Part shown: positions 17,262 to 24,774 of the stretch, in pieces
How positions within the stretch are numbered: the stretch's first letter is position 1
Layout: every line of letters begins with the position of its first letter
IMG/VR virus record: IMGVR_UViG_3300042540_000254
Coordinates: 1-31,684 of that record
Source: a virus
Reading direction: 5' to 3' (one strand)
Length of the DNA: 31,684 nucleotides
Notes under the pieces: generated by a model
Database searches by the model: none
Told to the model about the DNA's origin: nothing
The model's input: only the letters and a program-made list of their open reading frames with translations
Program-made: the position numbers and the translations under genes

Positions 17262-17596
17262 ATTCCGTATTTCTCCTGTAAGATTGACATTAGTTCATCG
17301 TTGTTAATGATTGCTTTGCGTAGATTTTTTATTGCTGATTCTGTTTTGCGCCATGCGTGCGACTTTGCACGAATGTTTAAAGTCGCAGCCAACTCCTGAT
17401 AGGTTTGACGCTCATAATAGATTCCTTCAAGCGCTTGACGGTCGCTATCTGACAGCGTGGACATGCACTGCTGGATGAGTTCAACCATTTCCCAATCGGT
17501 TTCGTCTTGTGTTTGGGCGAACGGCATCATCAACCATTCCATCAGAGGGTTGTCGGTTGCGCCGACTGTTTTACTCGCTGGGTCGTACTTCATCAT
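17258..17596 (-). CDS. Sigma-70 region 4-like regulator
   Basis: A 112-residue protein. Residues about 47-95 (LSDSDRQALEGIYYERQTYQELAATLNI, then KSHAWRKTESAIKNLRKAI) have the helix pattern of sigma factor region 4: an 'all-cleared' helix, then a helix-turn-helix with the Q-E-L-A core. There is no recognisable region 2, so it would be a region-4-only protein, possibly an anti-sigma/co-activator type that redirects host RNA polymerase. ATG 17593 is an alternative start. Its stop overlaps the next start as ATGA. Confidence 0.6.
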   Translation of the reverse strand: MMKYDPASKTVGATDNPLMEWLMMPFAQTQDETDWEMVELIQQCMSTLSDSDRQALEGIYYERQTYQELAATLNIRAKSHAWRKTESAIKNLRKAIINNDELMSILQEKYGI

Positions 17597-18050
17597 AGTC
17601 CTTGGCTATAAGTATTTGCATAACATCCTCAGGCTCCAACAAGTATCCTTTGGACGGGTTGCTGGAACGAGTGGCGAACTCATGATATTTCTTCGGGTTG
17701 AATCGTTCGGGGTGCACCTCAAAGTATCTGCGCATTCTGTCCACGCTGAGGATGACGAACGCACCATCTAGCGTATAAACATAAACCCACCACTTTGCTT
17801 TCGTGATAGCGAACCCTGATGGCTTCCACAACGGTTTACCGTTCTCATCCATCTTTCTGCGTGGATTGTGGGTCATTTCCACAACCATGCGCCCATTCCT
17901 GTAACGGTCTGTTTTGACTTCAAAGGCACCATCGGAGATGGTGTCCAGAAAGTCCTCAACAAGTTTCTCGCCCTTGTGTCCAAACTTCAGGTCTGTGTGA
18001 AAGTCATACTTGCGTGGAGCGATATCATAATCAGACTGATTCTTGCTCAC
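17571..18050 (-). CDS. PD-(D/E)XK-family nuclease-like protein
   Basis: A 159-residue protein from GTG 18050, which overlaps the RusA-like stop as GTGA; a longer start at 18095 would run into that gene. The active-site pattern is GEKLVEDFL (E28), an acidic position before the core, then FEVKTD at 43-48 (E44, K46) and VVEMTH with E58. This fits a PD-(D/E)XK nuclease core. The middle has aromatic strands (AKWWVYVYTLDGAFVIL). With a RusA-type resolvase just upstream, a role in branch cleavage or DNA processing is likely. Confidence 0.6.
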   Translation of the reverse strand: MSKNQSDYDIAPRKYDFHTDLKFGHKGEKLVEDFLDTISDGAFEVKTDRYRNGRMVVEMTHNPRRKMDENGKPLWKPSGFAITKAKWWVYVYTLDGAFVILSVDRMRRYFEVHPERFNPKKYHEFATRSSNPSKGYLLEPEDVMQILIAKDYDEVRPSE

Positions 18051-18409
18051 GATTTCACCGCCCCGATAACTGTCACCTGTTTGTCGTCTAACCATGCGAC
18101 ACCGTTCAGTCCGTCCATCAACAGTTTCACATAGTTATCCAAGTCTCCTCGCAACTTAGAGGCTTCGCCCTCAACTGGAGTAACTGTAACCACAGTTCCC
18201 TCGGGGGTGAATGAGCATTCAACCTGAACCAGCCCCTCGTAGCGTGGACCGTCCCAAGCCTGTGCGATAATCGCTTCCGCTTCCAGCGTTGTCTTGGGGG
18301 TAAACACACGACCGTATCGGGTCATGCGTGGTCTGCCCTTAGGTACAGGCTTGTGCGGAACCGTGATGGTGTGCGGCTTGTTTTTGTTTTTGCGTTTACG
18401 CTGTGCCAT
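18047..18409 (-). CDS. rusA: RusA-type Holliday-junction resolvase
   Basis: A 120-residue endonuclease that cuts four-way DNA junctions. The N-terminal KPVPKGRPRMT (20-30) and the motif RGDLDNYVKLLMDGLNG (87-103) followed by WLDDKQV (106-112) match RusA; D89, D91 and D108/D109 are the expected metal ligands. ATG 18409 is chosen because it gives the normal RusA length; it overlaps the end of the upstream gene by 14 bases. It would resolve recombination or replication intermediates before packaging. Confidence 0.88.
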   Translation of the reverse strand: MAQRKRKNKNKPHTITVPHKPVPKGRPRMTRYGRVFTPKTTLEAEAIIAQAWDGPRYEGLVQVECSFTPEGTVVTVTPVEGEASKLRGDLDNYVKLLMDGLNGVAWLDDKQVTVIGAVKS

Positions 18410-18548
18410 CGGGCTTTGGTCCTTTATAGGACTGCACGAGCCAGTAATAGAACTGGTCGTCATCCCCTGAGCGGTATGCGCTCAGCATACCGTCAATGCA
18501 TTCTTCTAGGAAGAAGCACTTCTGCTTGTATTTTTCTGTGTTATCCAC
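18396..18548 (-). CDS. Small protein of unknown function
   Basis: A 50-residue protein. I start it at GTG 18548, which overlaps the stop of the Ntn-hydrolase gene (GTGGATAA), rather than further upstream inside that gene. The residues (KYKQKCFFLEECIDGMLSAY, then DDDQFYYWLVQSYKG) suggest two short helices with two Cys. Its stop lies within the start of the RusA-like gene. No family recognised. Confidence 0.6.
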   Translation of the reverse strand: MDNTEKYKQKCFFLEECIDGMLSAYRSGDDDQFYYWLVQSYKGPKPDGTA

Positions 18549-19128
18549 GGTTTGCCTCCTGTGTGAATATGTGGAATGGTGCGCCTGTACCTGAATCAAA
18601 CTTTGCACTAATGGATAATGCTTTCAGGATGGTTTGCTTGGCGAGTTGAATTGTAAGACGCTTCTTGTCGGTCAATGCTTGCAGTGCGCCTAGCCCGTAG
18701 TCGGAACCTGACCCAACCGCATACAGGCGGTTGGTGTCCATGTCCGTGCCATAATCATCGTCAATCTGATAGATGACCCCGTTCACCACCACGAGCGAGT
18801 CAATGGGGGTGGTTGCAACTTCGGAGTCGTACTGCGGTAAGCCTGTGCCAGCAGATTCCAGAACCGTTTTGTAGGCAGGGACAAATTGGCTGACGATGAA
18901 CTTGGTGAGTTTCACGCCTTGTGCCTTCGGTGGTACGGGTGGTGGTGTGAACGAATGTTGGATGATGTTCGCACCACGGGTGTGTCCTGCGATACCGATT
19001 AAGTATTTCCCTAGGGTGATGACTTTGGGTTGGGACGATTTGCCGATGCGTCCACCTTCGGTGGACCATTGAGAGTCTGAGCCGATTACAGCCCAGCCGT
19101 CACCTTGTACAGCGAGAATGGTTGTCAT
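18541..19128 (-). CDS. HslV / proteasome-beta-like Ntn hydrolase
   Basis: A 195-residue protein beginning MTTILAVQGDGWAVIGSD, directly comparable to the HslV start MTTIVSV. Removing Met leaves Thr as the N-terminal nucleophile. In mature numbering Thr1, Asp17 (GSDSQ), Lys34 (QPKVI) and Ser139 in AVGSGSDYGLGA match the catalytic set of HslV and proteasome beta subunits. ATG 19128 overlaps the upstream stop as ATGA; longer starts would run through the previous gene. The expected product is a cylindrical peptidase or a related amidohydrolase. No HslU-type ATPase is seen; the AAA+ gene in this window is of another class. Confidence 0.8.
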   Translation of the reverse strand: MTTILAVQGDGWAVIGSDSQWSTEGGRIGKSSQPKVITLGKYLIGIAGHTRGANIIQHSFTPPPVPPKAQGVKLTKFIVSQFVPAYKTVLESAGTGLPQYDSEVATTPIDSLVVVNGVIYQIDDDYGTDMDTNRLYAVGSGSDYGLGALQALTDKKRLTIQLAKQTILKALSISAKFDSGTGAPFHIFTQEANRG

Positions 19129-19331
19129 GCGTTTTTCCACCTGTATGCGTTTATGGCGTTTACGGTTCCGTAGAAGGCGGCTCCGAGGATGAATCCGTGT
19201 TGGCGTGTCGCCAAAGCGAACGCCACCCACAAGCATTCGTTGGTGAATGCGATAAGCCAGCCCCACCAGCGGTGCGTGCCAATTACCAGCATTCCGCACA
19301 CGCCGATAACACTTAGGATGTATGGCATCAT
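19125..19331 (-). CDS. Small membrane protein, PnuC-like fragment type
   Basis: A 68-residue, mostly hydrophobic protein with two or three membrane segments: PYILSVIGVCGMLVIG, GWLIAFTNECLWVAFALAT and HGFILGAAFYGTVNAI. The order W-GW-N-CLW-A-R-GF resembles a half-size PnuC/SWEET-like unit often found as a ~75-residue phage protein. It might transport or bind a small metabolite, or act as a membrane factor. Both ends overlap neighbours as ATGA, so it belongs to the same translationally coupled operon. Confidence 0.6.
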   Translation of the reverse strand: MMPYILSVIGVCGMLVIGTHRWWGWLIAFTNECLWVAFALATRQHGFILGAAFYGTVNAINAYRWKNA

Positions 19332-19750
19332 GCGGTCACCATTTTCACCAGTCCGCAACGCCCAATAGGCACGGACATAAACGATTCATTGCTGGTGTAC
19401 TTGGTGTCTTTGCGCACATGGTCGCTGGACTTGAGTGCTTCACGGGTGACGATTAAGCCGTGAGACAGTTCGTGGTTTAGCATAACGAAAAAGGTTTGTC
19501 GTGCATCATCCAGAAACTTTTCTTTTCTGGATGAGAAATGCACAGTCTCATAGGGGAAGTATTCGCCTGACCAGTTGTGTTTGACTTCAACTTCAAACGC
19601 ATAATGGTTTTTGCGTTTGCTGGCGAGAATGTCTATGCCGTACTGGTCGGGGTTCACATGCGCATCAAAGTCAAAACCTTTGAGCCATTGAATGACGATG
19701 AGTTTTGCATCATCATCCGCATCATACAGTTCTTGGTCAAATGGTTTCAT
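19328..19750 (-). CDS. PD-(D/E)XK-like nuclease
   Basis: A 140-residue protein with YGIDILASKRKNHYAFEVEVKHNW at 37-60: D40 before a strand, then E53/E55 and K57 give the D-(x)n-ExK core of PD-(D/E)XK enzymes. Later HFSSRKEKFL and a NHELSHGLIV strand complete a small alpha/beta fold. It lacks any extra domain. Its start overlaps the primase stop as ATGA. A restriction-like or repair nuclease is likely; the target is unknown. Confidence 0.6.
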   Translation of the reverse strand: MKPFDQELYDADDDAKLIVIQWLKGFDFDAHVNPDQYGIDILASKRKNHYAFEVEVKHNWSGEYFPYETVHFSSRKEKFLDDARQTFFVMLNHELSHGLIVTREALKSSDHVRKDTKYTSNESFMSVPIGRCGLVKMVTA

Positions 19751-20646
19751 GAGTGTACCCTGACAACCAGTTTATCAATCTCCAGTTCACCGTTAGGGCG
19801 CAGATGATATTTGCCCCAACGCTGGTCAGCGGTGCGGATAACGGTACGGGTTTGTGATGGATTCAGTCCACTGCGTACACATTCGTGACCCAACTTTGCT
19901 AGCGTGGTGGAACGGTCACGACCCTGTAGCGGTCCATCACGCCAAATGACCTTGCCCAATGGTGATAGCACAGCCATAGCCTCATCAAGGGTTGCATCAT
20001 AATCATAATTGCCGATGGGCTGCTGCGGCGCTGCAGGTGGTGTGTACATGTCTGCGATGCGTTGTAGCAGGTCCGTAGCGGTGCGATGCGAATATGCGGT
20101 GACCAGAAAATCTTCTAGCGGCATAACGGTGTCCGTTATGTCCATTATTCGTTGACGGTCGGTGTTCTGGTTGTTGAACCAGCCAGCGTACGGCAAACGA
20201 ACATAGTTGCCGACCTGACCGATGTTCAGCGCAACTTGCTTGGGGTTGACCTCGGTCGTTGGAACCTCGGCAACATGGCATGCAACAATCAAAGCATGAC
20301 GCATAGTTTCAGCAAGGACAAGAGTCTCGGGAAACACCCACACATGGTAGCCCTTGGAGCGTGAACGCTCTACCCATGCAGTGATGCCAGCGTGAGCGAG
20401 TGCTGAACGCAGACTGGTGGCATGCTGTTGCGCATCGGCGGTGTCAAAGTCAACACAGCCCCACGCAACCATCCAATGCCCATGACGCAACACCATCGGA
20501 TACACACCGATGGGCTTGTCATAAAAGTGTGCTTCCAACACTTGCTCCGTTAACGGTTGCTTGACACAGCCGCCTTCGTTGCTTCCGTAGCAGTCGCCCC
20601 GACCGAAGAACAATCGGGCGAACGACTCAAGTTCTTGCTTGTCCAT
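19747..20646 (-). CDS. AEP-family primase (primase-polymerase type)
   Basis: A 299-residue replication protein. The catalytic signature of archaeo-eukaryotic primases is visible: VDFD at 65-68 (metal-binding acids), ERSRSKGYHVWVF at 93-105 (the SxH-type motif) and NYVRLPYAG at 147-155. The C-terminal part (about 215-299, SPLGKVIWRDG, STTLAKLGHECVRSGL) resembles the helical PriCT region. It is expected to make RNA or DNA primers at the fork, working with the adjacent helicase. The gene begins two bases after the helicase stop. No separate DNA polymerase is seen in the window. Confidence 0.78.
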   Translation of the reverse strand: MDKQELESFARLFFGRGDCYGSNEGGCVKQPLTEQVLEAHFYDKPIGVYPMVLRHGHWMVAWGCVDFDTADAQQHATSLRSALAHAGITAWVERSRSKGYHVWVFPETLVLAETMRHALIVACHVAEVPTTEVNPKQVALNIGQVGNYVRLPYAGWFNNQNTDRQRIMDITDTVMPLEDFLVTAYSHRTATDLLQRIADMYTPPAAPQQPIGNYDYDATLDEAMAVLSPLGKVIWRDGPLQGRDRSTTLAKLGHECVRSGLNPSQTRTVIRTADQRWGKYHLRPNGELEIDKLVVRVHS

Positions 20647-20648
20647 GC

Positions 20649-21725
20649 TTACCAGTCCTCCAAACTGTCTGCGATTACTAGTTGTTCACCGAACACCGTG
20701 GGTTCGGCTGGCTTCGTGTCTTTCCAAGGTAGGACACCGCTAGTTAGGCGATGCAACCGACCCGTGCCGTACTCAATCGTGAAGTCCATGTCGTCCAACA
20801 GTTGTGATGCTGGGCGCTTGCACTTCACCAGATTCAAAGTCAGCGTATCCATGTGGATGCGCAACTCGTACTGCAACTGGTCAATCTTTTCCATAATCCG
20901 TTCAGTGTTTGTGGCACGCTCCAGTTTCTCCTGCAGGTCACGAATATGACCTTCAATCTCAAAGCGTTTACGGCGCACACCAATAATGTGGGTAGCCTGC
21001 TGTTCACCACCGTACGCACCAGAGGAGATGGTCTGCTTCTTACCGTCAGCACCCGATGAACGAGACGACTGATGCAACACCAGCAACGGAACATTATGCC
21101 GTTTACCGAACGCCTTAATGGCGTTCGCCTTGGACGGAATGTCCTCACCAGCGCCCGTCAACAAGTCCAGATAGTCCACCACAATCAACTGTGGCGGTCC
21201 GATTACATCTGACACCTCTGCGAGCGCACGCTCCATATCTAGCAAGGACAGTGTTTGGTCAAATACAGCCAGATTAGGAAAATACTCAAGTGCGGTGTCA
21301 CGCAACAATCCAATAGCGTCACGCTCACCTGAGGCAACCTGTGTCTCCAGTTCGTTTGCGTCCACGCCATGTGTTACGCAAGCCAACTTGATTAAGGTCA
21401 GGGTTCGTGGTTCATCAGGACAGAAATAGACGACACGCTTGTCACGGTTCGCTACCAGAATCTGGAGCAACGCAAGCGTCTTACCTGAGTGACTGTACCC
21501 GTTAATCAGGCACATTTCTGATGGTGCGATGCCACGCATCTGCGCATCAATGTCTGCGAATCCCAAGTAGATGCGTTCGTGTGGGGTTTGCGCCCAATGA
21601 ACATAATCATCGGCGGCTCGTACAAGCGGCTGATAGTACGAAAACTTCGCATTAGACAAATCAGGCGGGGCGATTTTCTCGCCCCGCCCAACCTTTGCCC
21701 AACGCTCCGCATAATCGGGAGCCAT
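20649..21725 (-). CDS. Replicative DNA helicase, DnaB/RecA fold
   Basis: A 358-residue RecA-fold ATPase. It shows Walker A GYSHSGKT at 76-83, a catalytic acid in FCPDEPRT, Walker B QLIVVDYLDLL at 179-189, and the sensor strand LLVLHQSSRS at 214-223. A charged helical stretch at about 258-292 (RDLQEKLERATNTERIMEKI) follows. This is the C-terminal motor domain of a DnaB-type helicase with a shortened N-terminal region. It lies next to the primase, forming a replication pair. A RadA-like recombinase role is less likely given the context. Confidence 0.83.
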   Translation of the reverse strand: MAPDYAERWAKVGRGEKIAPPDLSNAKFSYYQPLVRAADDYVHWAQTPHERIYLGFADIDAQMRGIAPSEMCLINGYSHSGKTLALLQILVANRDKRVVYFCPDEPRTLTLIKLACVTHGVDANELETQVASGERDAIGLLRDTALEYFPNLAVFDQTLSLLDMERALAEVSDVIGPPQLIVVDYLDLLTGAGEDIPSKANAIKAFGKRHNVPLLVLHQSSRSSGADGKKQTISSGAYGGEQQATHIIGVRRKRFEIEGHIRDLQEKLERATNTERIMEKIDQLQYELRIHMDTLTLNLVKCKRPASQLLDDMDFTIEYGTGRLHRLTSGVLPWKDTKPAEPTVFGEQLVIADSLEDW

Positions 21726-21728
21726 CGG

Positions 21729-22175
21729 TTACTTACGCTTTCGTGGTTCCCAGAAAGCCTTGTCGCCATTAACAGCCTTGAACCACGGGCGCTTCGGGTT
21801 AGCCGCAAGTCCGTCACGGTTGTCCCAAACCTCGGTCACACCCACCTTGGCGCACTCTTCATTGAGCCATGCTGGGATTGGTCCGTGTTGCTTGCCCTTG
21901 ATGCGAACCTGAAAACCGCCTGCCTGTGGCATGCTGGTCACCTCGGTGGCACCGAACGCTTCTGCAAGCGACTGTGTTGCTTCCTGCTCGGTTGCGAAAC
22001 CGTTGGTGCTGGTGTCTTTGGACATGCCATGCGCACCCAACAGTGCATCCGTGGTGGCATCAAAAGCCAACACCCAATTAGCGATGTTGGTCATAATGTC
22101 ATCCGTCTTTGGTGTCAGGTCTGCAGCAATTTTGGCTGCAACCTGCGTGATGATAGATTGGTCCTTACTTACCAT
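21729..22175 (-). CDS. Conserved-looking early protein, possible ssDNA-binding
   Basis: A 148-residue protein just upstream of the helicase. The N-terminal half is helical; the second half has GGFQVRIKGKQHGPIPAWL and WDNRDGLAANPKRPWFKA, with many aromatic and basic residues. Its location in the replication cluster suggests an ssDNA-binding or helicase-partner function, but I recognise no OB-fold signature, so this is only inference. The ribosome-binding site GGGAGG sits between a weak CAAG/CTTG pair. Confidence 0.55.
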   Translation of the reverse strand: MVSKDQSIITQVAAKIAADLTPKTDDIMTNIANWVLAFDATTDALLGAHGMSKDTSTNGFATEQEATQSLAEAFGATEVTSMPQAGGFQVRIKGKQHGPIPAWLNEECAKVGVTEVWDNRDGLAANPKRPWFKAVNGDKAFWEPRKRK

Positions 22176-22288
22176 GTCAAGCCTCCCGACTTGGTTGTTG
22201 TTTTACTTACATCAATGAGCGATGCGAAACGACTGGAGGTTACCGAATCGCACCGCTCGTACATCTTGGAAATCATCTTAGCATCCAC
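22169..22288 (-). CDS. Possible 39-residue gene between exonuclease and next gene
   Basis: GTG 22288 opens a 39-codon frame that ends seven bases inside the next gene, using all of the otherwise empty junction. It contains MYERCDSVTSSRF and ends SGGLTW. No strong ribosome-binding site precedes the GTG, though it lies only three bases after the exonuclease stop and could be reached by re-initiation. It may equally be a leader that couples translation. Low confidence. Confidence 0.4.
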   Translation of the reverse strand: MDAKMISKMYERCDSVTSSRFASLIDVSKTTTKSGGLTW

Positions 22289-22291
22289 TAG

Positions 22292-23125
22292 TTATTCAAC
22301 CTGCAAAGCCATGTCATTGTCCCCGTCACGGAGAAACGCACCTTTGCAGATGCTCCAGTATGAACACCAGTTCTCTGAACACAAAGCACTGGAATCATTC
22401 ATAAACCAGTTGTTCTCGTAACCTGTGTTTAGTGCGGTTGTGACCGCACCACGAACGAACTGACGCAACCACAACGCATGTGAACTGGTCCTGATTAAGG
22501 ACACAATCTGCGACTTTGGTTTCTCTTGGCGGAGCATCACACCGTAACGGAAATCCACAGGATACTCGGGGGACCACTCGTTCCAGACGCATGCCTCAGC
22601 ATAGACAGATGCCTGAATGCTGGACTTCTGCTTCTCCTTGATATTATAGGCACGGCTGGCAGTTTTCCAGTCCCACACCACACCACTAGGGGAAACATAA
22701 TCCATAGTTCCCTCAACCCAAATACCGAACCCGTTCACCGCCATCGCTAACGGGGCAGTGAACTTCTGTTCAACTTTGCCACCCAACTCCACATGGGGCA
22801 GGATGCCGTCATAAAACGCCAGCGACATAGACTCCAAATAGTTTGGAATCTTGTCAGGGTCAATGTTCGTAACCTTGTGCGGCTCTGATGCCAGCGTTTC
22901 ATATTCGTTGTTCACGAACTCCAACATCGGAACGAACTCGGAAATCTTCCCAGTCAACACCTGCTCAATGCCTGAATGCAGGGATGTGCCGATAATGGTC
23001 GCATCCGTACCGATACGAAAATCGGGGCGAATCTGCCCATATCTCGCACGCTCAGGACAAATAGCCATGTCATTAAGCCATGACTGACGAACATAAATCT
23101 TTTGTTCAGGTCTATCTATTCTCAT
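22292..23125 (-). CDS. Cas4/RecB-type PD-(D/E)XK exonuclease with Fe-S cysteines
   Basis: A 277-residue nuclease. Motifs in order: SLH with H50; VEQKF (E120); GTMDYVSPSG with D142; WDWKTA with D152 and K154; and QASVY (Q171, Y175). C23 in AICPER plus C249, C254 and C260 (CSENWCSYWSIC) give the four-cysteine set of Cas4/AddB-type [4Fe-4S] nucleases, with Cx4Cx5C spacing near the C-terminus. It probably resects DNA ends in recombination-dependent replication. No cas1 or CRISPR repeat is present. Ribosome-binding site TTGGAGG precedes ATG 23125. Confidence 0.8.
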   Translation of the reverse strand: MRIDRPEQKIYVRQSWLNDMAICPERARYGQIRPDFRIGTDATIIGTSLHSGIEQVLTGKISEFVPMLEFVNNEYETLASEPHKVTNIDPDKIPNYLESMSLAFYDGILPHVELGGKVEQKFTAPLAMAVNGFGIWVEGTMDYVSPSGVVWDWKTASRAYNIKEKQKSSIQASVYAEACVWNEWSPEYPVDFRYGVMLRQEKPKSQIVSLIRTSSHALWLRQFVRGAVTTALNTGYENNWFMNDSSALCSENWCSYWSICKGAFLRDGDNDMALQVE

Positions 23126-23140
23126 TGTTTTCCTCCAATT

Positions 23141-23155
23141 ATCAGCACGGACATT
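23141..23155 (-). ncRNA. Hammerhead ribozyme remnant (15 nt)
   Basis: On the - strand AATGTCCGTGCTGAT is identical to the stem-I loop end, the 3' strand of stem I and the first CUGAU of the complete hammerhead at 24634-24698. It lies in the leader of the exonuclease gene, just before TTGGAGG, the same position as in the complete copies. GAAA, stem III and stem II are absent, so it cannot cleave. Best read as a decayed or recombined copy. Confidence 0.5.
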
Positions 23156-23173
23156 GATTGTATCAGTACATAG

Positions 23174-23767
23174 TTAAACACGCTGGAACCCCACATGTCC
23201 ATGCTGTCTCTTTCTAATAGGAGCCAGCAAGTTACGGAAGTTAATAATCACCTGACGGGGAATACCGTGCTTGCGACCCACCTCAGCGTAATTAGGTTTG
23301 TGTGCTAACATGTCAGCCTCCAATGAACGCAAACGGTCATAAGTCATCTTCTGCGGAAACTTGTTCGTAGTGAACGCAGTCATAAACAAGTTCGCATCAA
23401 TGCACAGTTTCTCCAACACATCCACGAACGAATCCACAGGAAAGGTCGTGACACAATACTTCACACCACGCCTAATCTGCGCCCACTGTGACAGCAGTGG
23501 ACCCTCCATCAACTCCATCGGACGAATGTCATCAAAGGAGACACCATAATTGTACTGGTTATCAACCCACTTGTCATGCACATCCGTGACCGTAGTCAAC
23601 CATGCAAGCAGGTCCTCGGGGTCTGTGAAGTCTGTCCCCAGAATGTCTGCGACACGGTTACCTTGCCACATTCCGTTGACCGCATCATCGTTGATTTCCA
23701 CACCGAGATGCTGAACATCGCACAAGCAATCTTGTGCGTGTCCCATCTTGCCGCAATCGCCTACCAT
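23174..23767 (-). CDS. Protein with Cys/His N-terminus and C-terminal HTH
   Basis: A 197-residue protein. The first 20 residues carry GDCGKMGHAQDCLC, a possible zinc site. Residues about 35-150 are helical with many acidic and aromatic residues. The end (KPNYAEVGRKHGIPRQVIINFRNLL, about 158-182) looks like a helix-turn-helix, and the last residues are basic. A DNA-binding regulator is plausible. ATG 23767 overlaps the preceding stop (TAATG). Confidence 0.6.
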   Translation of the reverse strand: MVGDCGKMGHAQDCLCDVQHLGVEINDDAVNGMWQGNRVADILGTDFTDPEDLLAWLTTVTDVHDKWVDNQYNYGVSFDDIRPMELMEGPLLSQWAQIRRGVKYCVTTFPVDSFVDVLEKLCIDANLFMTAFTTNKFPQKMTYDRLRSLEADMLAHKPNYAEVGRKHGIPRQVIINFRNLLAPIRKRQHGHVGFQRV

Positions 23768-23994
23768 TATTTACTCCTTCTGCTCATCGTAATCGGACCA
23801 TCGTTGTGACGGATGCATTCTACCGCAAACACTGGCAGATGCACCTGCACCTTGTTGTTACACTTCGGGCATTCATAAATACCCTTAGGTTGCATGGTCA
23901 CCTTGCGTGTGACCTTGGCGTGCTTCGGTTCGGTGGGTGCAATCGCACCCACCACAGCCTGCATGGCTTCCCGAATGGCGTTGATGTTCGCCAT
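23767..23994 (-). CDS. Small zinc-ribbon protein
   Basis: A 75-residue protein. An N-terminal helix (ANINAIREAMQAVVGAI) is followed by a basic linker and a zinc ribbon: YECPKC, then VECIRH, supplying three Cys and one His. ATG 23994 has GGTGG eight bases upstream; GTG 24000, overlapping the preceding TGA, would add two residues. Coupled to both neighbours. Possibly a nucleic-acid-binding accessory factor. Confidence 0.65.
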   Translation of the reverse strand: MANINAIREAMQAVVGAIAPTEPKHAKVTRKVTMQPKGIYECPKCNNKVQVHLPVFAVECIRHNDGPITMSRRSK

Positions 23995-23996
23995 AA

Positions 23997-24605
23997 TCAC
24001 TCACCACCTTTCAGGAAGTCCTCAACCTCGTTGACCAGCACATCGCCCTGCTTGCTAAGGGCGTACTCTTCAAGGCGCTTCATGAACTCATCCATCATCT
24101 CCTTAAGTGAGCGTGCCGCCTCATAATCTTCGGAGGAAACTGTGCGCTCCAACACCTCGGCGAACTCACGCAACTCATCCTCGGAAATGATTCCGAAATG
24201 CTTGCCAGCCTCAAGGACCGCACCGATAGCCACAGACTCATTGTAAGTCTCAGCGACTTGCTCCGTGAACTTGGTGGTCAACCACTTGTAAATGTGGTTC
24301 GGCACATCATAATTCTCGCCGTCATAGTCACCGCTAGGTGAAGTACCCGACACCAACACAACAGGACCACGCAACTCCCTCAGGAACAGCGCACTAGCAT
24401 ACCAGTTCACTGGCAGGTCCAACAGCAGACCCTCGTCATGCACATATCCGACAAGGACTGTTCCATCAGGCAGTTCCTGACGCACAGCGTCAATCGTGCC
24501 TCCAACATAAGTTTGGATAGATTCCAAACCACTAACGATTGCTGGCTCAATGTTCGCATTGATGCCAGCAGGGAGCAACGCTCCTGCAACGGGCATAGTA
24601 CCCAT
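23997..24605 (-). CDS. DUF3846-domain protein
   Basis: A 202-residue protein. Residues 28-86 match the DUF3846 pattern: ESIQTYVGGTIDAV, then VGYVHDEGLLLDLPVNWYAS, then LRGPVVLVSG. The C-terminal part is acidic and helical (DELREFAEVLERTVSSEDYE, about 140-160) with a coiled coil before the end. DUF3846 proteins occur widely in actinophages and their role is unknown. The gene is the direct downstream partner of hammerhead copy C. Its ribosome-binding site TTGGAGG lies in a CACCT/AGGTG hairpin (24610-24622). Confidence 0.75.
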   Translation of the reverse strand: MGTMPVAGALLPAGINANIEPAIVSGLESIQTYVGGTIDAVRQELPDGTVLVGYVHDEGLLLDLPVNWYASALFLRELRGPVVLVSGTSPSGDYDGENYDVPNHIYKWLTTKFTEQVAETYNESVAIGAVLEAGKHFGIISEDELREFAEVLERTVSSEDYEAARSLKEMMDEFMKRLEEYALSKQGDVLVNEVEDFLKGGE

Positions 24606-24609
24606 GACA

Positions 24610-24622
24610 CACCTCCAAGGTG
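24610..24622 (-). promoter_or_regulatory. Hairpin holding the ribosome-binding site of the DUF3846 gene
   Basis: The - strand leader reads CACCT-TGG-AGGTG, a 5-bp stem with a 3-base loop that ties up part of the UUGGAGG Shine-Dalgarno. It lies between hammerhead copy C and the ATG at 24605. Opening of the stem would be needed for full ribosome access. Confidence 0.5.
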
Positions 24623-24633
24623 CAAGTCAAACT

Positions 24634-24698
24634 GGACTCATCAGCACGGACATTTATCCGTGGACACGGAACGCATGACCTCGTTCCGTGTTTCGTCC
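24634..24698 (-). ncRNA. Type II hammerhead ribozyme, copy C
   Basis: On the - strand in order: GGAC; GAA; stem III of 10 bp (ACACGGAACG / CGUUCCGUGU, 8-base loop); C17; stem I of 6 bp (CACGGA / UCCGUG, loop UAAAUG); CUGAUGA; GUCC closing the open stem II with GGAC. All invariant core bases are present. Predicted cleavage is after C17, between 24663 and 24662. The 3' end lies 28 bases before the ATG of the DUF3846 gene. The product mRNA would start with a 5'-OH. Confidence 0.93.
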
Positions 24699-24774
24699 TA
24701 CCAGTTGTGAGAATTAGACTGACTCGGTTTCCGTACCTCCTTGGTCGTAAACACCTTATAGAACCACTAGTTAA

